DNA from: Candidatus Latescibacterota bacterium
Lineage (GTDB): Bacteria > JAAXHH01
Length of the DNA stretch: 64,000 nucleotides
NCBI GenBank assembly: GCA_012270975.1
Contig: JAAXHH010000141.1
Location: 531,089 to 595,088, forward strand
Direction: 5' to 3'
Positions 45,787 to 53,894 of this stretch are shown here, in pieces. Every line of letters begins with the position of its first letter. Position 1 is the first letter of the stretch. The notes under the pieces are model-generated. The model searched no databases. It saw only the letters and a list, made by a program, of their open reading frames with translations, and was not told the origin of the DNA. Position numbers and translations under genes: made by a program.

Positions 45787-45978
45787 TTGACTTTTCCGGG
45801 AGTTATGATTTATTGGGTATCAGGATTTGTCTCTGTCTCCTGCATGATCGTAATACAAAAGACGATGCGGCACGGATCAGAACTAACGGTCCTGCCGTTT
45901 TTCTATATGCGGGTTGCAAGTCGAACAGAGACTTCGTTGTAGATGTATCTATACATGCCTGAAAGGTGGTGAGCAATA
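45787..45978 (+). promoter_or_regulatory. Possible promoter and long 5' leader of the cold-shock gene
   Basis: TTGACT (45787-45792), 16 bp, TTTATT (45809-45814) form a fair promoter; a start near 45821 leaves a leader of about 158 nt. E. coli cspA also has a long leader that acts as a thermosensor. Here AACGG/CCGTT (about 45887-45901, followed by TTTT) and ATGTAT/ATACAT just before the ribosome site could fold. A regulatory role is inference. Confidence 0.4.
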
Positions 45979-46179
45979 TTGGCAGTCGGTAAAGTAAAGT
46001 GGTTCAACGACCACAAGGGCTACGGTTTTATCGAGCACGATGGTGGCGATGACGTCTTCGTCCACTACTCCGCGATCCAGGGAGAGGGTTTCAAGTCCCT
46101 GTCGGAAGGTGATGCGGTCGAGTTCGATATCACGGAGGGGCCCAAGGGATTCCAGGCCGCAAACGTCGTAAAGCAGTAA
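45979..46179 (+). CDS. Cold-shock protein, CspA family
   Basis: A 66-residue OB-fold protein that binds single-stranded RNA and DNA. RNP1 is KGYGFIEHD and RNP2 is DVFVHYSAI, both complete. The start is a TTG at 45979, placed after an AAAGGTGGTGAG ribosome site; the family start (M)AVGKVKWFN fits exactly, and no ATG or GTG in frame lies nearby. It is a single gene closed by a strong terminator. Confidence 0.95.
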   Translation: MAVGKVKWFNDHKGYGFIEHDGGDDVFVHYSAIQGEGFKSLSEGDAVEFDITEGPKGFQAANVVKQ

Positions 46180-46207
46180 AGCGGTAACTATCCCAGACGA
46201 AACGACG

Positions 46208-46246
46208 CGGGCGCCGGAGCAAGTTGTTCCGGCGCCCGTTTTTATT
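46208..46246 (+). terminator. Rho-independent terminator of the cold-shock gene
   Basis: An 11-bp perfect stem, CGGGCGCCGGA (46208-46218) with TCCGGCGCCCG (46228-46238), loop of 9, followed by TTTTTATTT. It is the clearest terminator in the window. Confidence 0.95.
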
Positions 46247-46325
46247 TGAATTAAGCAAATCTACTCAAAAAACAGCAGGCCATGAACTCACAGGTCCAAT
46301 CCAGTCGGACCAAAATCAGTCCGCC

Positions 46326-47282
46326 CTACCTTCCGATTCGATACCGCAACCCCAGCGATACGCCCCAGAAATGCGAGGGGCTACCCTTGATCTCGTACTG
46401 AACGGGCATATCGTAACCGGTTCCCGAAGTCGGCCCCACGGTGGATTCGTGTCCCCGCAGCAACCTCCAGGGGTTTTCACCATCCAGGAACTCGCCGACG
46501 CTACCGTACCGCAGTTTCAGGCCAGCCGAAAATCGGTCGTCCACCGTATAGTCCACACCGGCAAGGAACTGGTAGCTGAAAATCCTGTCCGAGAGCCTGG
46601 CATCGGCGAGCGACGCCAGCCCGGCGGCGTGGCTATTGCGTCCCAGTTGCCGCATCCTGTCCCGGTCGTTGGTCCGGACGGAGACCGCGGAGTAGAATAG
46701 CTTCTGTTGCGCCAACCCGGCGCCCACGCCCAGGTAAGGGGTTGCATTGGGTGAAAGCATGCCGCGGAAGTCATAGTAGAGATTCGCGAATAGATTGTCC
46801 GTCCGGAAGTCACTGATCTTCTCGCTGCGTTCAACGAACTCGGCCTGTTTCGCGTCGCCCGGAATGACAAGCGGCAGGAACGCTCCGCTCTGGCCTCTGC
46901 GGAAAAACTCGACCTCGAGACGCAGGGCCCTCAGGACATAACCTGCCTGGACACCGGCCAGGATACCCTCTCCCAGATCGAATCCGTTGGGACTCCCCGG
47001 AAAAAGGCGCGGCGAACACTCAGACAGCGGCAGGGGAACCCGGGTACCATCGTTCAGCGTCTCTCCGGGAAGCCACTGATCGCAGTTGGTGGGTATGCTC
47101 CTGGTGTTTGTTCTCGTGGATTCGTACTCCCCGGGAAGGGATACCCCGGCCTGCATGCCGAAATAGAATCCCCGGCGGCTTTGGTCCTCCTGGTCCAGCG
47201 CGGTCGATTCGGGCGGGAAGAACAGGAACGCCACCATGCATATGCACAGGACCGGTACGGCGCGGGTTATTTTCATAATCAT
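46326..47282 (-). CDS. Outer membrane beta-barrel protein
   Basis: A 318-residue exported protein. An N-terminal signal peptide (MIMKITRAVPVLCICMVAFLFF, cut near residue 29) is followed by alternating hydrophobic/polar strands, such as GFYFGMQAGVSLPGEY, GILAGVQAGYVLRALRLEVEFF, TPYLGVGAGLAQQKLFY and FLAGVDYTVDDRFSAGLKLRYG. The end, FWGVSLGLRYRIGR, is an outer membrane C-terminal strand. It resembles small OmpA/opacity-type barrels of 8-10 strands. AGGAG lies 5 bp before the ATG at 47282. It is divergent from the TonB-dependent receptor, and the two could be co-regulated. Confidence 0.82.
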   Translation of the reverse strand: MIMKITRAVPVLCICMVAFLFFPPESTALDQEDQSRRGFYFGMQAGVSLPGEYESTRTNTRSIPTNCDQWLPGETLNDGTRVPLPLSECSPRLFPGSPNGFDLGEGILAGVQAGYVLRALRLEVEFFRRGQSGAFLPLVIPGDAKQAEFVERSEKISDFRTDNLFANLYYDFRGMLSPNATPYLGVGAGLAQQKLFYSAVSVRTNDRDRMRQLGRNSHAAGLASLADARLSDRIFSYQFLAGVDYTVDDRFSAGLKLRYGSVGEFLDGENPWRLLRGHESTVGPTSGTGYDMPVQYEIKGSPSHFWGVSLGLRYRIGR

Positions 47283-47418
47283 CCATTCTCCTGGTCACAG
47301 GGTGGGTACGCTGTGCCGGAAAATACCGGTGTCCGCTTCCGGCAACAAGCAGTTTCGAAGGTACATCCCCGATCATCCGGATGTATGAAAATGCGTTACA
47401 CCCTCCGGCGACGTTGGG

Positions 47419-47447
47419 CTTGACAGGACGTATCGCTCCATCCAGAT
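47419..47447 (+). promoter_or_regulatory. Weak candidate promoter for the TonB-dependent receptor gene
   Basis: TTGACA (47419-47424), 17-bp spacer, CAGATT (47442-47447) on the plus strand, about 85 bp before the ATG. The -35 is perfect but the -10 is poor, so an activator may be needed. No Fur-type or other operator was recognised. Confidence 0.35.
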
Positions 47448-47533
47448 TTTCAGTCCGGTTCGATGCCCGTGTCGAATGATTTCGCCTGGCATCGGCTCAG
47501 TTACATTTAACTCATCCTCCCGGAGCGAAGACA

Positions 47534-49942
47534 ATGAGTACCGGCGTATTGTTCCCTTACCCTGGAGTTTCCCGGCTGCGTGCAACGGACTCAGGCGTTT
47601 CCATTGCACGGTGGATGGTCCTGTGCCTGGTCTTTGTCTTTTCAGCCGGCGTGGCAGCCGGACAGGATAACCGCCCGGCGACCCAGGAATCGAGCCAGTC
47701 CTCCGAGCCCGTCGACTTAGAAGAACCAGGGCGTTCCGGATCCTCCGGGCAATTCGAAGGGCCTGACTCGAAAAGCGCGAGCCCGCCAGACGATCCCGCC
47801 ATCGTAATGGAAGAAGTCGTGGTCACGGCGCGCAAAAGGGCGCAGCCCGCCTTCGAGGTCCCGCTGTCCCTGTCCACGATACAGGCCGCGAAGTCCACCG
47901 ACCTTCGCGCTTCCGGCATGGACCTGCGGTTCCTTTCGAACCGAGCGCCCAGCCTGCAGCTGGAGTCCTCCTACGGCCGTGTTTTTCCGCGCATCTACAT
48001 ACGGGGCCTCGGCAACACCGACTTCGACCTGAACGCCTCCCAGCCCGTTTCCGTGGTCTATGACGGTATCGTGCTGGAAAACGTCATGCTGAAGGGCTAT
48101 CCCGCCTTCGACCTGGACCGGATCGAGGTGTTGCGCGGTCCCCAGGGTACGCTGTTCGGCCGGAACACCCCGGCGGGTATCGTCAAGTTGGAATCGGCGC
48201 GGCCGACCGAGGAGCTTGAAGGTTTCGGGCGCCTGGGCTACGGACGCTTCAACAGTACCGTTTTCGAGGGAGCGGTATCCGGGCCGATCGGATCATCCGG
48301 GCTCTCGGCGCGGCTCTCGGTACTGGTTCAGCGGCGGGACGACTGGGTGGAGAACGAATACGACGGTCCGACTGAAGCCCTCGCAGGATATCGGGAACTG
48401 GCCGGGCGTCTCCAGGTGAGCTGGAAGCCCTCGTCAGACTTCGAAACGCTGGTCAAGATCCACGCCCGCGACCTGGACGGCTCCGCGCGGGCGTTCCGCG
48501 CCAACGCCATCGAGTCCGGCCGGGGCGGCCTGGTGAAGGGATTTTCCAGGGACCGCATCGCAATTGACGGACGCAACAGCCAGGAACTGAGCGCACACGG
48601 CATGTCGGTCGAGTTGCGGTACCTGATGGACGGGCATCAACTCGTGTCCCTGACCGGCATGGAACGGCTCGAAAGCTTCTCCCGCGGCGATATCGACGGC
48701 GGCTTCGGCGCCGTATTCAGCCCACGCAGCGGACCGGGTGTAATCCCCTTTCCTTCTGAAACAGCTGGAGGCATCCCCTTCCTGCGCCAGATCAGCCAGG
48801 AAATACGCCTGGTGAGCCAGGAACACCAGCCCCTGGACTACCAGGTCGGCCTGTACTACCTGCATGAATCGGTGGACATCGAGGATTACAACTACGATAC
48901 GCTCTCCGGCGGAACCCCTGACGGATTCACGCGGCAGCATCAGCAGGCCGAGGCGTGGGCCGCGTTCCTGGCATCCACCCTGCACCTTGGAGATGCACTG
49001 GAAGTCGCTGGGGGACTTCGGTTTTCCCGTGACGCGAAAGACTACACGGCATGGCGGGACGAGGCGCCCGCGGTCACCGGGGCCGGCGCGATCGGACCCA
49101 TCCAACGCAATCCGACCGACAACGCATGGAGCGGCGACCTGAGCATGCGTTTTACCGCGTCGCCCCGTGTCCAGACCTACCTGCGCGCCGCCCGGGGGTT
49201 CCGCGCACCGAGCATCCAAGGCCGCCTGCTCTTCGGCGACGAGGTATCCATAGCCGGGACGGAGACGATACACTCCATCGAAGGCGGGGCCAAAATGCGT
49301 TTGTGGGACGGTCGGCTCCACCTCGACCTGGCCGCCTTTCACTACCGGCTGCGGAACCAGCAACTCACCGCCGTGGGCGGCGAGACCAACTTCAACCGGC
49401 TGGTCAACGCGGACAGGACCCTTGGAAGGGGATTCGAGGCGGAGATTGCCCTCGCGCCGACAGGTGGGTTACAGATCACGGCGGGACTGAGTTACAATCA
49501 TACCCGTATCGACGACGCACATCTCGCCGTGCAGCCCTGCGGTGCGCCGTGCACCGTGCTGGATCCCCCGGGGTCGGAGCCCGGTACGGTCCTGATCGAC
49601 GGCAACGGGCTGGCCCAGGCGCCGCGGTGGATCGCAGATACATCCCTTCGCTATCCGGTGGTCCTGCCGGGCGGGTCGTTCCTCGTTGCCTCCGCCGACC
49701 TGGCGTACCGCAGCGCGGTGCGTTTCTTTCTCTACGAATCCGTGGAATTCCAGGACGACCGGCTGCTGGAATGCGGCGTGCGCCTCTCCTATCTGATAGG
49801 GAACACCGGGACGGAGATCTCCCTTGTCGGCCGAAACATATTCGATGACCTATCGCTTACCGGCGGCATCGACTTCAACAACCTGACCGGTTTCGTCAAC
49901 GAACCCCCCTACTGGGGCGTGGAACTGGCGCACCATTTCTAA
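47534..49942 (+). CDS. TonB-dependent receptor
   Basis: An outer membrane receptor that imports a bound ligand with energy from TonB. After an N-terminal signal segment (about residues 28-43, MVLCLVFVFSAGVAAG) a polar linker leads to EEVVVTARKR, the TonB box and plug start, at about residue 93. Plug features include IYIRGLGN and DRIEVLRGPQGTLFGRNTPAGIV. The barrel fills the rest and ends with YWGVELAHHF, whose final Phe is the usual targeting signal. At 802 residues it is typical. The plug resembles the non-siderophore, FecA-unrelated group. No extracytoplasmic signalling domain is present. Confidence 0.93.
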   Translation: MSTGVLFPYPGVSRLRATDSGVSIARWMVLCLVFVFSAGVAAGQDNRPATQESSQSSEPVDLEEPGRSGSSGQFEGPDSKSASPPDDPAIVMEEVVVTARKRAQPAFEVPLSLSTIQAAKSTDLRASGMDLRFLSNRAPSLQLESSYGRVFPRIYIRGLGNTDFDLNASQPVSVVYDGIVLENVMLKGYPAFDLDRIEVLRGPQGTLFGRNTPAGIVKLESARPTEELEGFGRLGYGRFNSTVFEGAVSGPIGSSGLSARLSVLVQRRDDWVENEYDGPTEALAGYRELAGRLQVSWKPSSDFETLVKIHARDLDGSARAFRANAIESGRGGLVKGFSRDRIAIDGRNSQELSAHGMSVELRYLMDGHQLVSLTGMERLESFSRGDIDGGFGAVFSPRSGPGVIPFPSETAGGIPFLRQISQEIRLVSQEHQPLDYQVGLYYLHESVDIEDYNYDTLSGGTPDGFTRQHQQAEAWAAFLASTLHLGDALEVAGGLRFSRDAKDYTAWRDEAPAVTGAGAIGPIQRNPTDNAWSGDLSMRFTASPRVQTYLRAARGFRAPSIQGRLLFGDEVSIAGTETIHSIEGGAKMRLWDGRLHLDLAAFHYRLRNQQLTAVGGETNFNRLVNADRTLGRGFEAEIALAPTGGLQITAGLSYNHTRIDDAHLAVQPCGAPCTVLDPPGSEPGTVLIDGNGLAQAPRWIADTSLRYPVVLPGGSFLVASADLAYRSAVRFFLYESVEFQDDRLLECGVRLSYLIGNTGTEISLVGRNIFDDLSLTGGIDFNNLTGFVNEPPYWGVELAHHF

Positions 49943-50123
49943 TGTGCGAGAGCCAGGTAACAAAGGTATCTAAACCTCTTGACATGGAACTGCTTTTAGG
50001 ACACGTATGGGATATAGCGAGACGCTATGTATCGTAGTTCGTTAACTGAATCAAAATGGAAATCGAATATTCGAAGGACCATGACGGCGAGCGCGTTCTT
50101 CGACCTACAACCCGGGAGATACG

Positions 50124-50777
50124 ATGTTAAGATTCGCGGAAGAGATCATGCTGCTCATGCTCGAGGACGACGGGAAGTTCGTAAACGTGCCCGACCGTCT
50201 GTTAAGGTATGGTCTTGCCGGCGGCGTACTGATGGACCTGGCGCTTGAAAACCGCATCGACACCGATGTCGACAAGCTGGTACTCGTGGACTCGACCCCC
50301 GTGGATGACAACCTCCTCGACCCGTTGCTCGCGGATATCTCGGCGTCATCAGAAACCCATGGCGCGCGGTACTGGATCGAACACGCCGTCGACCTTGCCG
50401 ACGATATCCGGGAAACGGCCATCGACAGGCTCGTGGAACGGGGCATCCTGAGCCGGGAAGAAGGCCAGTTCCTCTGGGTGTTCCGGTCGCGGCGCTATCC
50501 GACCATCGACGGAACGGCCGAGCGCGAAGTCAAGCTCCGAATCATGGAAGTGTTGTTCAGCGAGAAAATCCCCAGTCCCCGCGACGTCGTGATCATCAAC
50601 CTCGCCCACGCGTGCAACCTCTTCAAGGAGATCCTTTCCGCGCGGGAACTCGCACAGGCCTCCGAACGCATCGACCAGGTGCGCAAGCTGGACCTCATTG
50701 GCCAGGCCATGTCGAGGGCGATATCGGATATCGAACTGTCGCTTTCCCTCGCCGTGGAACGCGGCTACTACATATAA
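50124..50777 (+). CDS. GPP34/GOLPH3-like protein
   Basis: The 217-residue protein matches the GPP34 family, known from eukaryotic GOLPH3/Vps74, which binds phosphatidylinositol 4-phosphate and sorts Golgi glycosyltransferases. LRFAEEIMLLMLEDDGKFVN at the start, then LRYGLAGGVLMDLALENRID, and the DLADDIRETAIDRLVERGILSREEGQFLWVFRSRRYPTIDGTAE segment match the all-helical family fold. Bacterial relatives are known but have no defined role. It sits alone between the receptor gene and the sulfatase island. A possible hairpin, ATAGCG/CGCTAT (50014-50028), lies upstream of it. Confidence 0.82.
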   Translation: MLRFAEEIMLLMLEDDGKFVNVPDRLLRYGLAGGVLMDLALENRIDTDVDKLVLVDSTPVDDNLLDPLLADISASSETHGARYWIEHAVDLADDIRETAIDRLVERGILSREEGQFLWVFRSRRYPTIDGTAEREVKLRIMEVLFSEKIPSPRDVVIINLAHACNLFKEILSARELAQASERIDQVRKLDLIGQAMSRAISDIELSLSLAVERGYYI

Positions 50778-50899
50778 CGATATAGCGCCAGATTCAGGCA
50801 GATGGTTCGGCTTGCAGGGTCGTCGTGGAAGTGCGAGCGGCCGTCGTTGCAGAAGTAGCGCGCGGTCGGGTCATCATGGCTGCCACGTGCGCGGCCGGC

Positions 50900-52246
50900 C
50901 TACCTCCCGTGGCACCGCTTGAACTTCAGACCGCTTCCGCACGGACACGGATCGTTTCGGCCCACCGTTCGGAACTCACGCTGCCTGGTGAGTTCGGCCT
51001 CGCGCTGGCGGATAAAGGACATCACGTTGGCGGGGGCCCGCCGGTGACTCAGTTCATTGGCCATGAACCGCATGGGGCCGTCGATGTGATGGAAGAAGGC
51101 CTTGTACCCCTCGCACAGGTAGTTCAAACCCGGCTCGCCGTCAGGCGTCGTAATGATGCGGTTCTTCGGACATCCCCCGTTGCAGATGAACCGCACGTCG
51201 CATGACAGGCAGTACTGCGGCAGCGTGTCCAGCTTGGCCTGCCCGAAGGCCCGCTGCTGCTCGGACTGGACCATCTCCATCATGGGTATCTCGGTGATAT
51301 TGCCCAGCAGGTAATCCGGCTCCACGTAGTGGTCGCAGGCGTATAGATCCCCGTTGTGCTCCAGGGCGAGGGCGTCGCCGCAGGTCTCCATGAAAATGCA
51401 GAGTCCCGGGCTCTGGCCGGACCAGGCGGCGAGCGAAACGTCGAAGATCTGCACGTACATTTTCCCCACGTCCCGCCGCACCCATTCGTCGAAAATCCGG
51501 ATCAGGAACCGGCCGTACTGCTTTCCCGTCACCGAACGGTCCGTTACGTCGTTACCTTCCTGGTACCCGGTGTCGTTGTCCCGTTCCACGATGGGGATGA
51601 ACTGCAGAAACCGCGTCTTCACCACGTCCCGCATGAAGCGGTAGACTTCCAGGGGGTGCTCCGCGTTCGCAGCGTGCACCGTGGTCAGGATATTGAACTC
51701 GACCTCGCTTGCCTGCATCATCTCCGCCGCGCCCATCACCGTGTCGAAGGTGGGCTTGCCGCCCTTGTCGACCCGGTAGGCGTCGTGCAGCGCCCTGGGT
51801 CCATCCAGGCTCAGGCCGATCAGGAAGTCGTTTTCATGGAAGAAACGGCACCAGTCGGCATCGAGAAGCGTGCCGTTGGTCTGCAGGGAATTGAAGATAC
51901 GCGTGTCGGGTTTCTGGTACTTCTTCTGGAACTCGACGGCCTTCTGGAAGAAATCGAGGCCCATAAGGGTGGGCTCTCCGCCTTGCCAGGCGAAGGTGAC
52001 CTCGGGGACGTGCTGGGCTTCGATGTACTGCCTAGTGTATTCTTCGAGCAGGTCGTCGGGCATGCGGAACCCGCTGCCGGGATACAGATCCTCCTTGGCG
52101 AGGAAGTAGCAGTACTTGCAGTCGAGATTGCAGATGGCCCCCCGGGGTTTCATCATCACGTGAAACGCCGGGATCGGGACCGGATCTCCTCCGGCGGACG
52201 GCATGGCCGATGCCGGGACTGCGGTGGTTGCGTCGACTGGATTCAC
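50900..52246 (-). CDS. Radical SAM sulfatase-maturating enzyme (anSME-like)
   Basis: anSME oxidises the active-site Cys or Ser of sulfatases to formylglycine. The radical SAM motif CxxxCxxC is at Cys39, Cys43 and Cys46. A long SPASM domain follows, with CIFMETCGDALALEHNGDLYACDHYVEP and YCLSCDVRFICNGGCPKNR, which bind two auxiliary clusters. The C terminus ends in a zinc-binding SEC-C motif (DPCPCGSGLKFKRCHG). The start is a GTG at 52246; ATG at 52204 is an alternative. The gene is last in a row containing three sulfatases, a strong context for this role. Confidence 0.93.
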   Translation of the reverse strand: MNPVDATTAVPASAMPSAGGDPVPIPAFHVMMKPRGAICNLDCKYCYFLAKEDLYPGSGFRMPDDLLEEYTRQYIEAQHVPEVTFAWQGGEPTLMGLDFFQKAVEFQKKYQKPDTRIFNSLQTNGTLLDADWCRFFHENDFLIGLSLDGPRALHDAYRVDKGGKPTFDTVMGAAEMMQASEVEFNILTTVHAANAEHPLEVYRFMRDVVKTRFLQFIPIVERDNDTGYQEGNDVTDRSVTGKQYGRFLIRIFDEWVRRDVGKMYVQIFDVSLAAWSGQSPGLCIFMETCGDALALEHNGDLYACDHYVEPDYLLGNITEIPMMEMVQSEQQRAFGQAKLDTLPQYCLSCDVRFICNGGCPKNRIITTPDGEPGLNYLCEGYKAFFHHIDGPMRFMANELSHRRAPANVMSFIRQREAELTRQREFRTVGRNDPCPCGSGLKFKRCHGR

Positions 52247-52300
52247 GTTCGTCTCAGGCTGTGCGCGCCTTCAAGCGCGGACCGTAAGGAATGGCGGAAC

Positions 52301-53827
52301 TTATCGCCGGCCGCGCCGGATCCAGGGATCCAGCACGTCGCGCGGATGACCGGGAAACCCCCGCACCCCGCGCGACCGGTCGAACTGGTAGATGCGCGAG
52401 GCCTTCCACTTCGTGTAGGGAAAGGACCGCAGGTTGTCGCCATCCAGGGCGTCGGAAGCGCCCGGATGCCCGCAAGCCTGCACGCCGCGCTGATACAGAT
52501 CGTCGGCGACATCCCGGTCGGACGCGACCCGGTTCGCCACTTCGGCCGGGTCTTCGGCCGTGTTGAACAGTTGCTCCCTGCCGCCGTTCGCAAGGTAAAT
52601 ATACTTCCAATCGCCGCTTCGGACCATGATTTTGAACCGGTCCGTCCCCGGTTCGCCGTAGTACCCGAAGAGGGTTTCCCTTGGCACGGCGGTTCCGTCT
52701 ATCACGCCGAGCACGTCCACTCCGTCGCGCACCTGGGTCTGGCCGGCGGCGGCAGTGGCGATGGCGAAGAGATCGGTCAGGCAGACGAGGTCGTGTCTTA
52801 AAACGTCCCGCGGCAGACGGTCGGGCCAGCTTACCAGGAAGGGCACGCGCGCCGAGACGTCGAAGAAACTCTCCTTCTGCCACGCGGTATGATCCCCGAG
52901 GTGGTCACCGTGGTCCGAGAAGAAGCAGATGAGCGTGTTGCCGGCATCCTCTCGGGCCTCGACGGCGTCAAGAAGCCGGCCCAGGCAATCGTCGATGTAA
53001 GTGATCTCTCCGTAATAACGGGCCTTGAGGACCCGGGTCGACGCATCGTTGATTTCGTCCGCCCAGATGATCCGGTTCATGAAGGGTATCTGCTCGTCCA
53101 GGTGGTCCACCGAAAGATCGCCGCGGACCGGGCCCGGCATACGGTCGGGGTCGTAGATCCGGTTGAAGGGCACGGGCGGCGCGAAGGGCGGATGGGGCCC
53201 GATGAAGGACACGAAACCGAAAAAGGGCCGGTCATCGGATGCGCGCAGCGCTTCGATCGCGCGGTCCGCGGCCCAGGACTCCACGGTCAGGTGGGCGGGC
53301 AACGGGCTCGCCTGGGGCATGTAGTACATTTCAGTCCGCTCTCCCATGAGCGCCTCGATGTAGTCGAAATCCGGATGCTCCCGGGCGATCCAGCCCGCGT
53401 AGGCTTCTTCGCGCCGCTGCTCCGGACTGCCGTAGAGTTCCTCGCTGTGGAGCTGGGATTCATAGCCCACGTCCTCGTTCCACGGGAAGGTGTGGAACTT
53501 CCCCACGCCGAATGTACGGTAACCCGATGCCGACAGGGTACGGGCGAGATAGTCCCCGCACCGGCCTTCGAGCGTATCGGCCTGGCCTGGAACGGGCTCG
53601 GACCGGCCGTTACTGAAAATACGGGTCGTGGGCGGGTCGCACCCCGTACGGATGGTCGACCGCGCCGCCACGCAGACGGGACAGGTCGAGTAGCCCTGGG
53701 TAAACGACACGCCCCGGCGCACGAGGCGGTCCATGTTGGGGGTGTAAATATAATCGTTGCCCAGCGCGGCGATGGTATCGAAGCGCTGCTGGTCCGTCAT
53801 GATGAAGAGGATGTTGGGACGGGTCAT
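52301..53827 (-). CDS. Sulfatase (type I, Cys)
   Basis: A 508-residue sulfatase of the alkaline phosphatase superfamily. RPNILFIMTDQQRFDTIA holds the first metal-binding Asp. CPVCVAARSTIRTG contains Cys52-x-Ala-x-Arg56, the site turned into formylglycine. SDHGDHLGDHTAWQKESFFD is the second metal region. The ATG at 53827 was chosen because homology starts there; the frame runs upstream. No signal peptide is visible, so it may act in the cytoplasm or leave by another route. The maturase gene follows 54 bp downstream. The substrate is unknown. Confidence 0.93.
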   Translation of the reverse strand: MTRPNILFIMTDQQRFDTIAALGNDYIYTPNMDRLVRRGVSFTQGYSTCPVCVAARSTIRTGCDPPTTRIFSNGRSEPVPGQADTLEGRCGDYLARTLSASGYRTFGVGKFHTFPWNEDVGYESQLHSEELYGSPEQRREEAYAGWIAREHPDFDYIEALMGERTEMYYMPQASPLPAHLTVESWAADRAIEALRASDDRPFFGFVSFIGPHPPFAPPVPFNRIYDPDRMPGPVRGDLSVDHLDEQIPFMNRIIWADEINDASTRVLKARYYGEITYIDDCLGRLLDAVEAREDAGNTLICFFSDHGDHLGDHTAWQKESFFDVSARVPFLVSWPDRLPRDVLRHDLVCLTDLFAIATAAAGQTQVRDGVDVLGVIDGTAVPRETLFGYYGEPGTDRFKIMVRSGDWKYIYLANGGREQLFNTAEDPAEVANRVASDRDVADDLYQRGVQACGHPGASDALDGDNLRSFPYTKWKASRIYQFDRSRGVRGFPGHPRDVLDPWIRRGRR

Positions 53828-53894
53828 CGAGTTTCCTCTACCGGGCCTGCCGTCGGGGACGGCCGATCGTGTATAATGGGTGTGATCAAGATGC

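Noticed and set aside
49979-50005. Promoter for the GPP34 gene starting with TTGACA at 49979
   Set aside because: The -35 is perfect, but no acceptable -10 lies at 16-19 bp.
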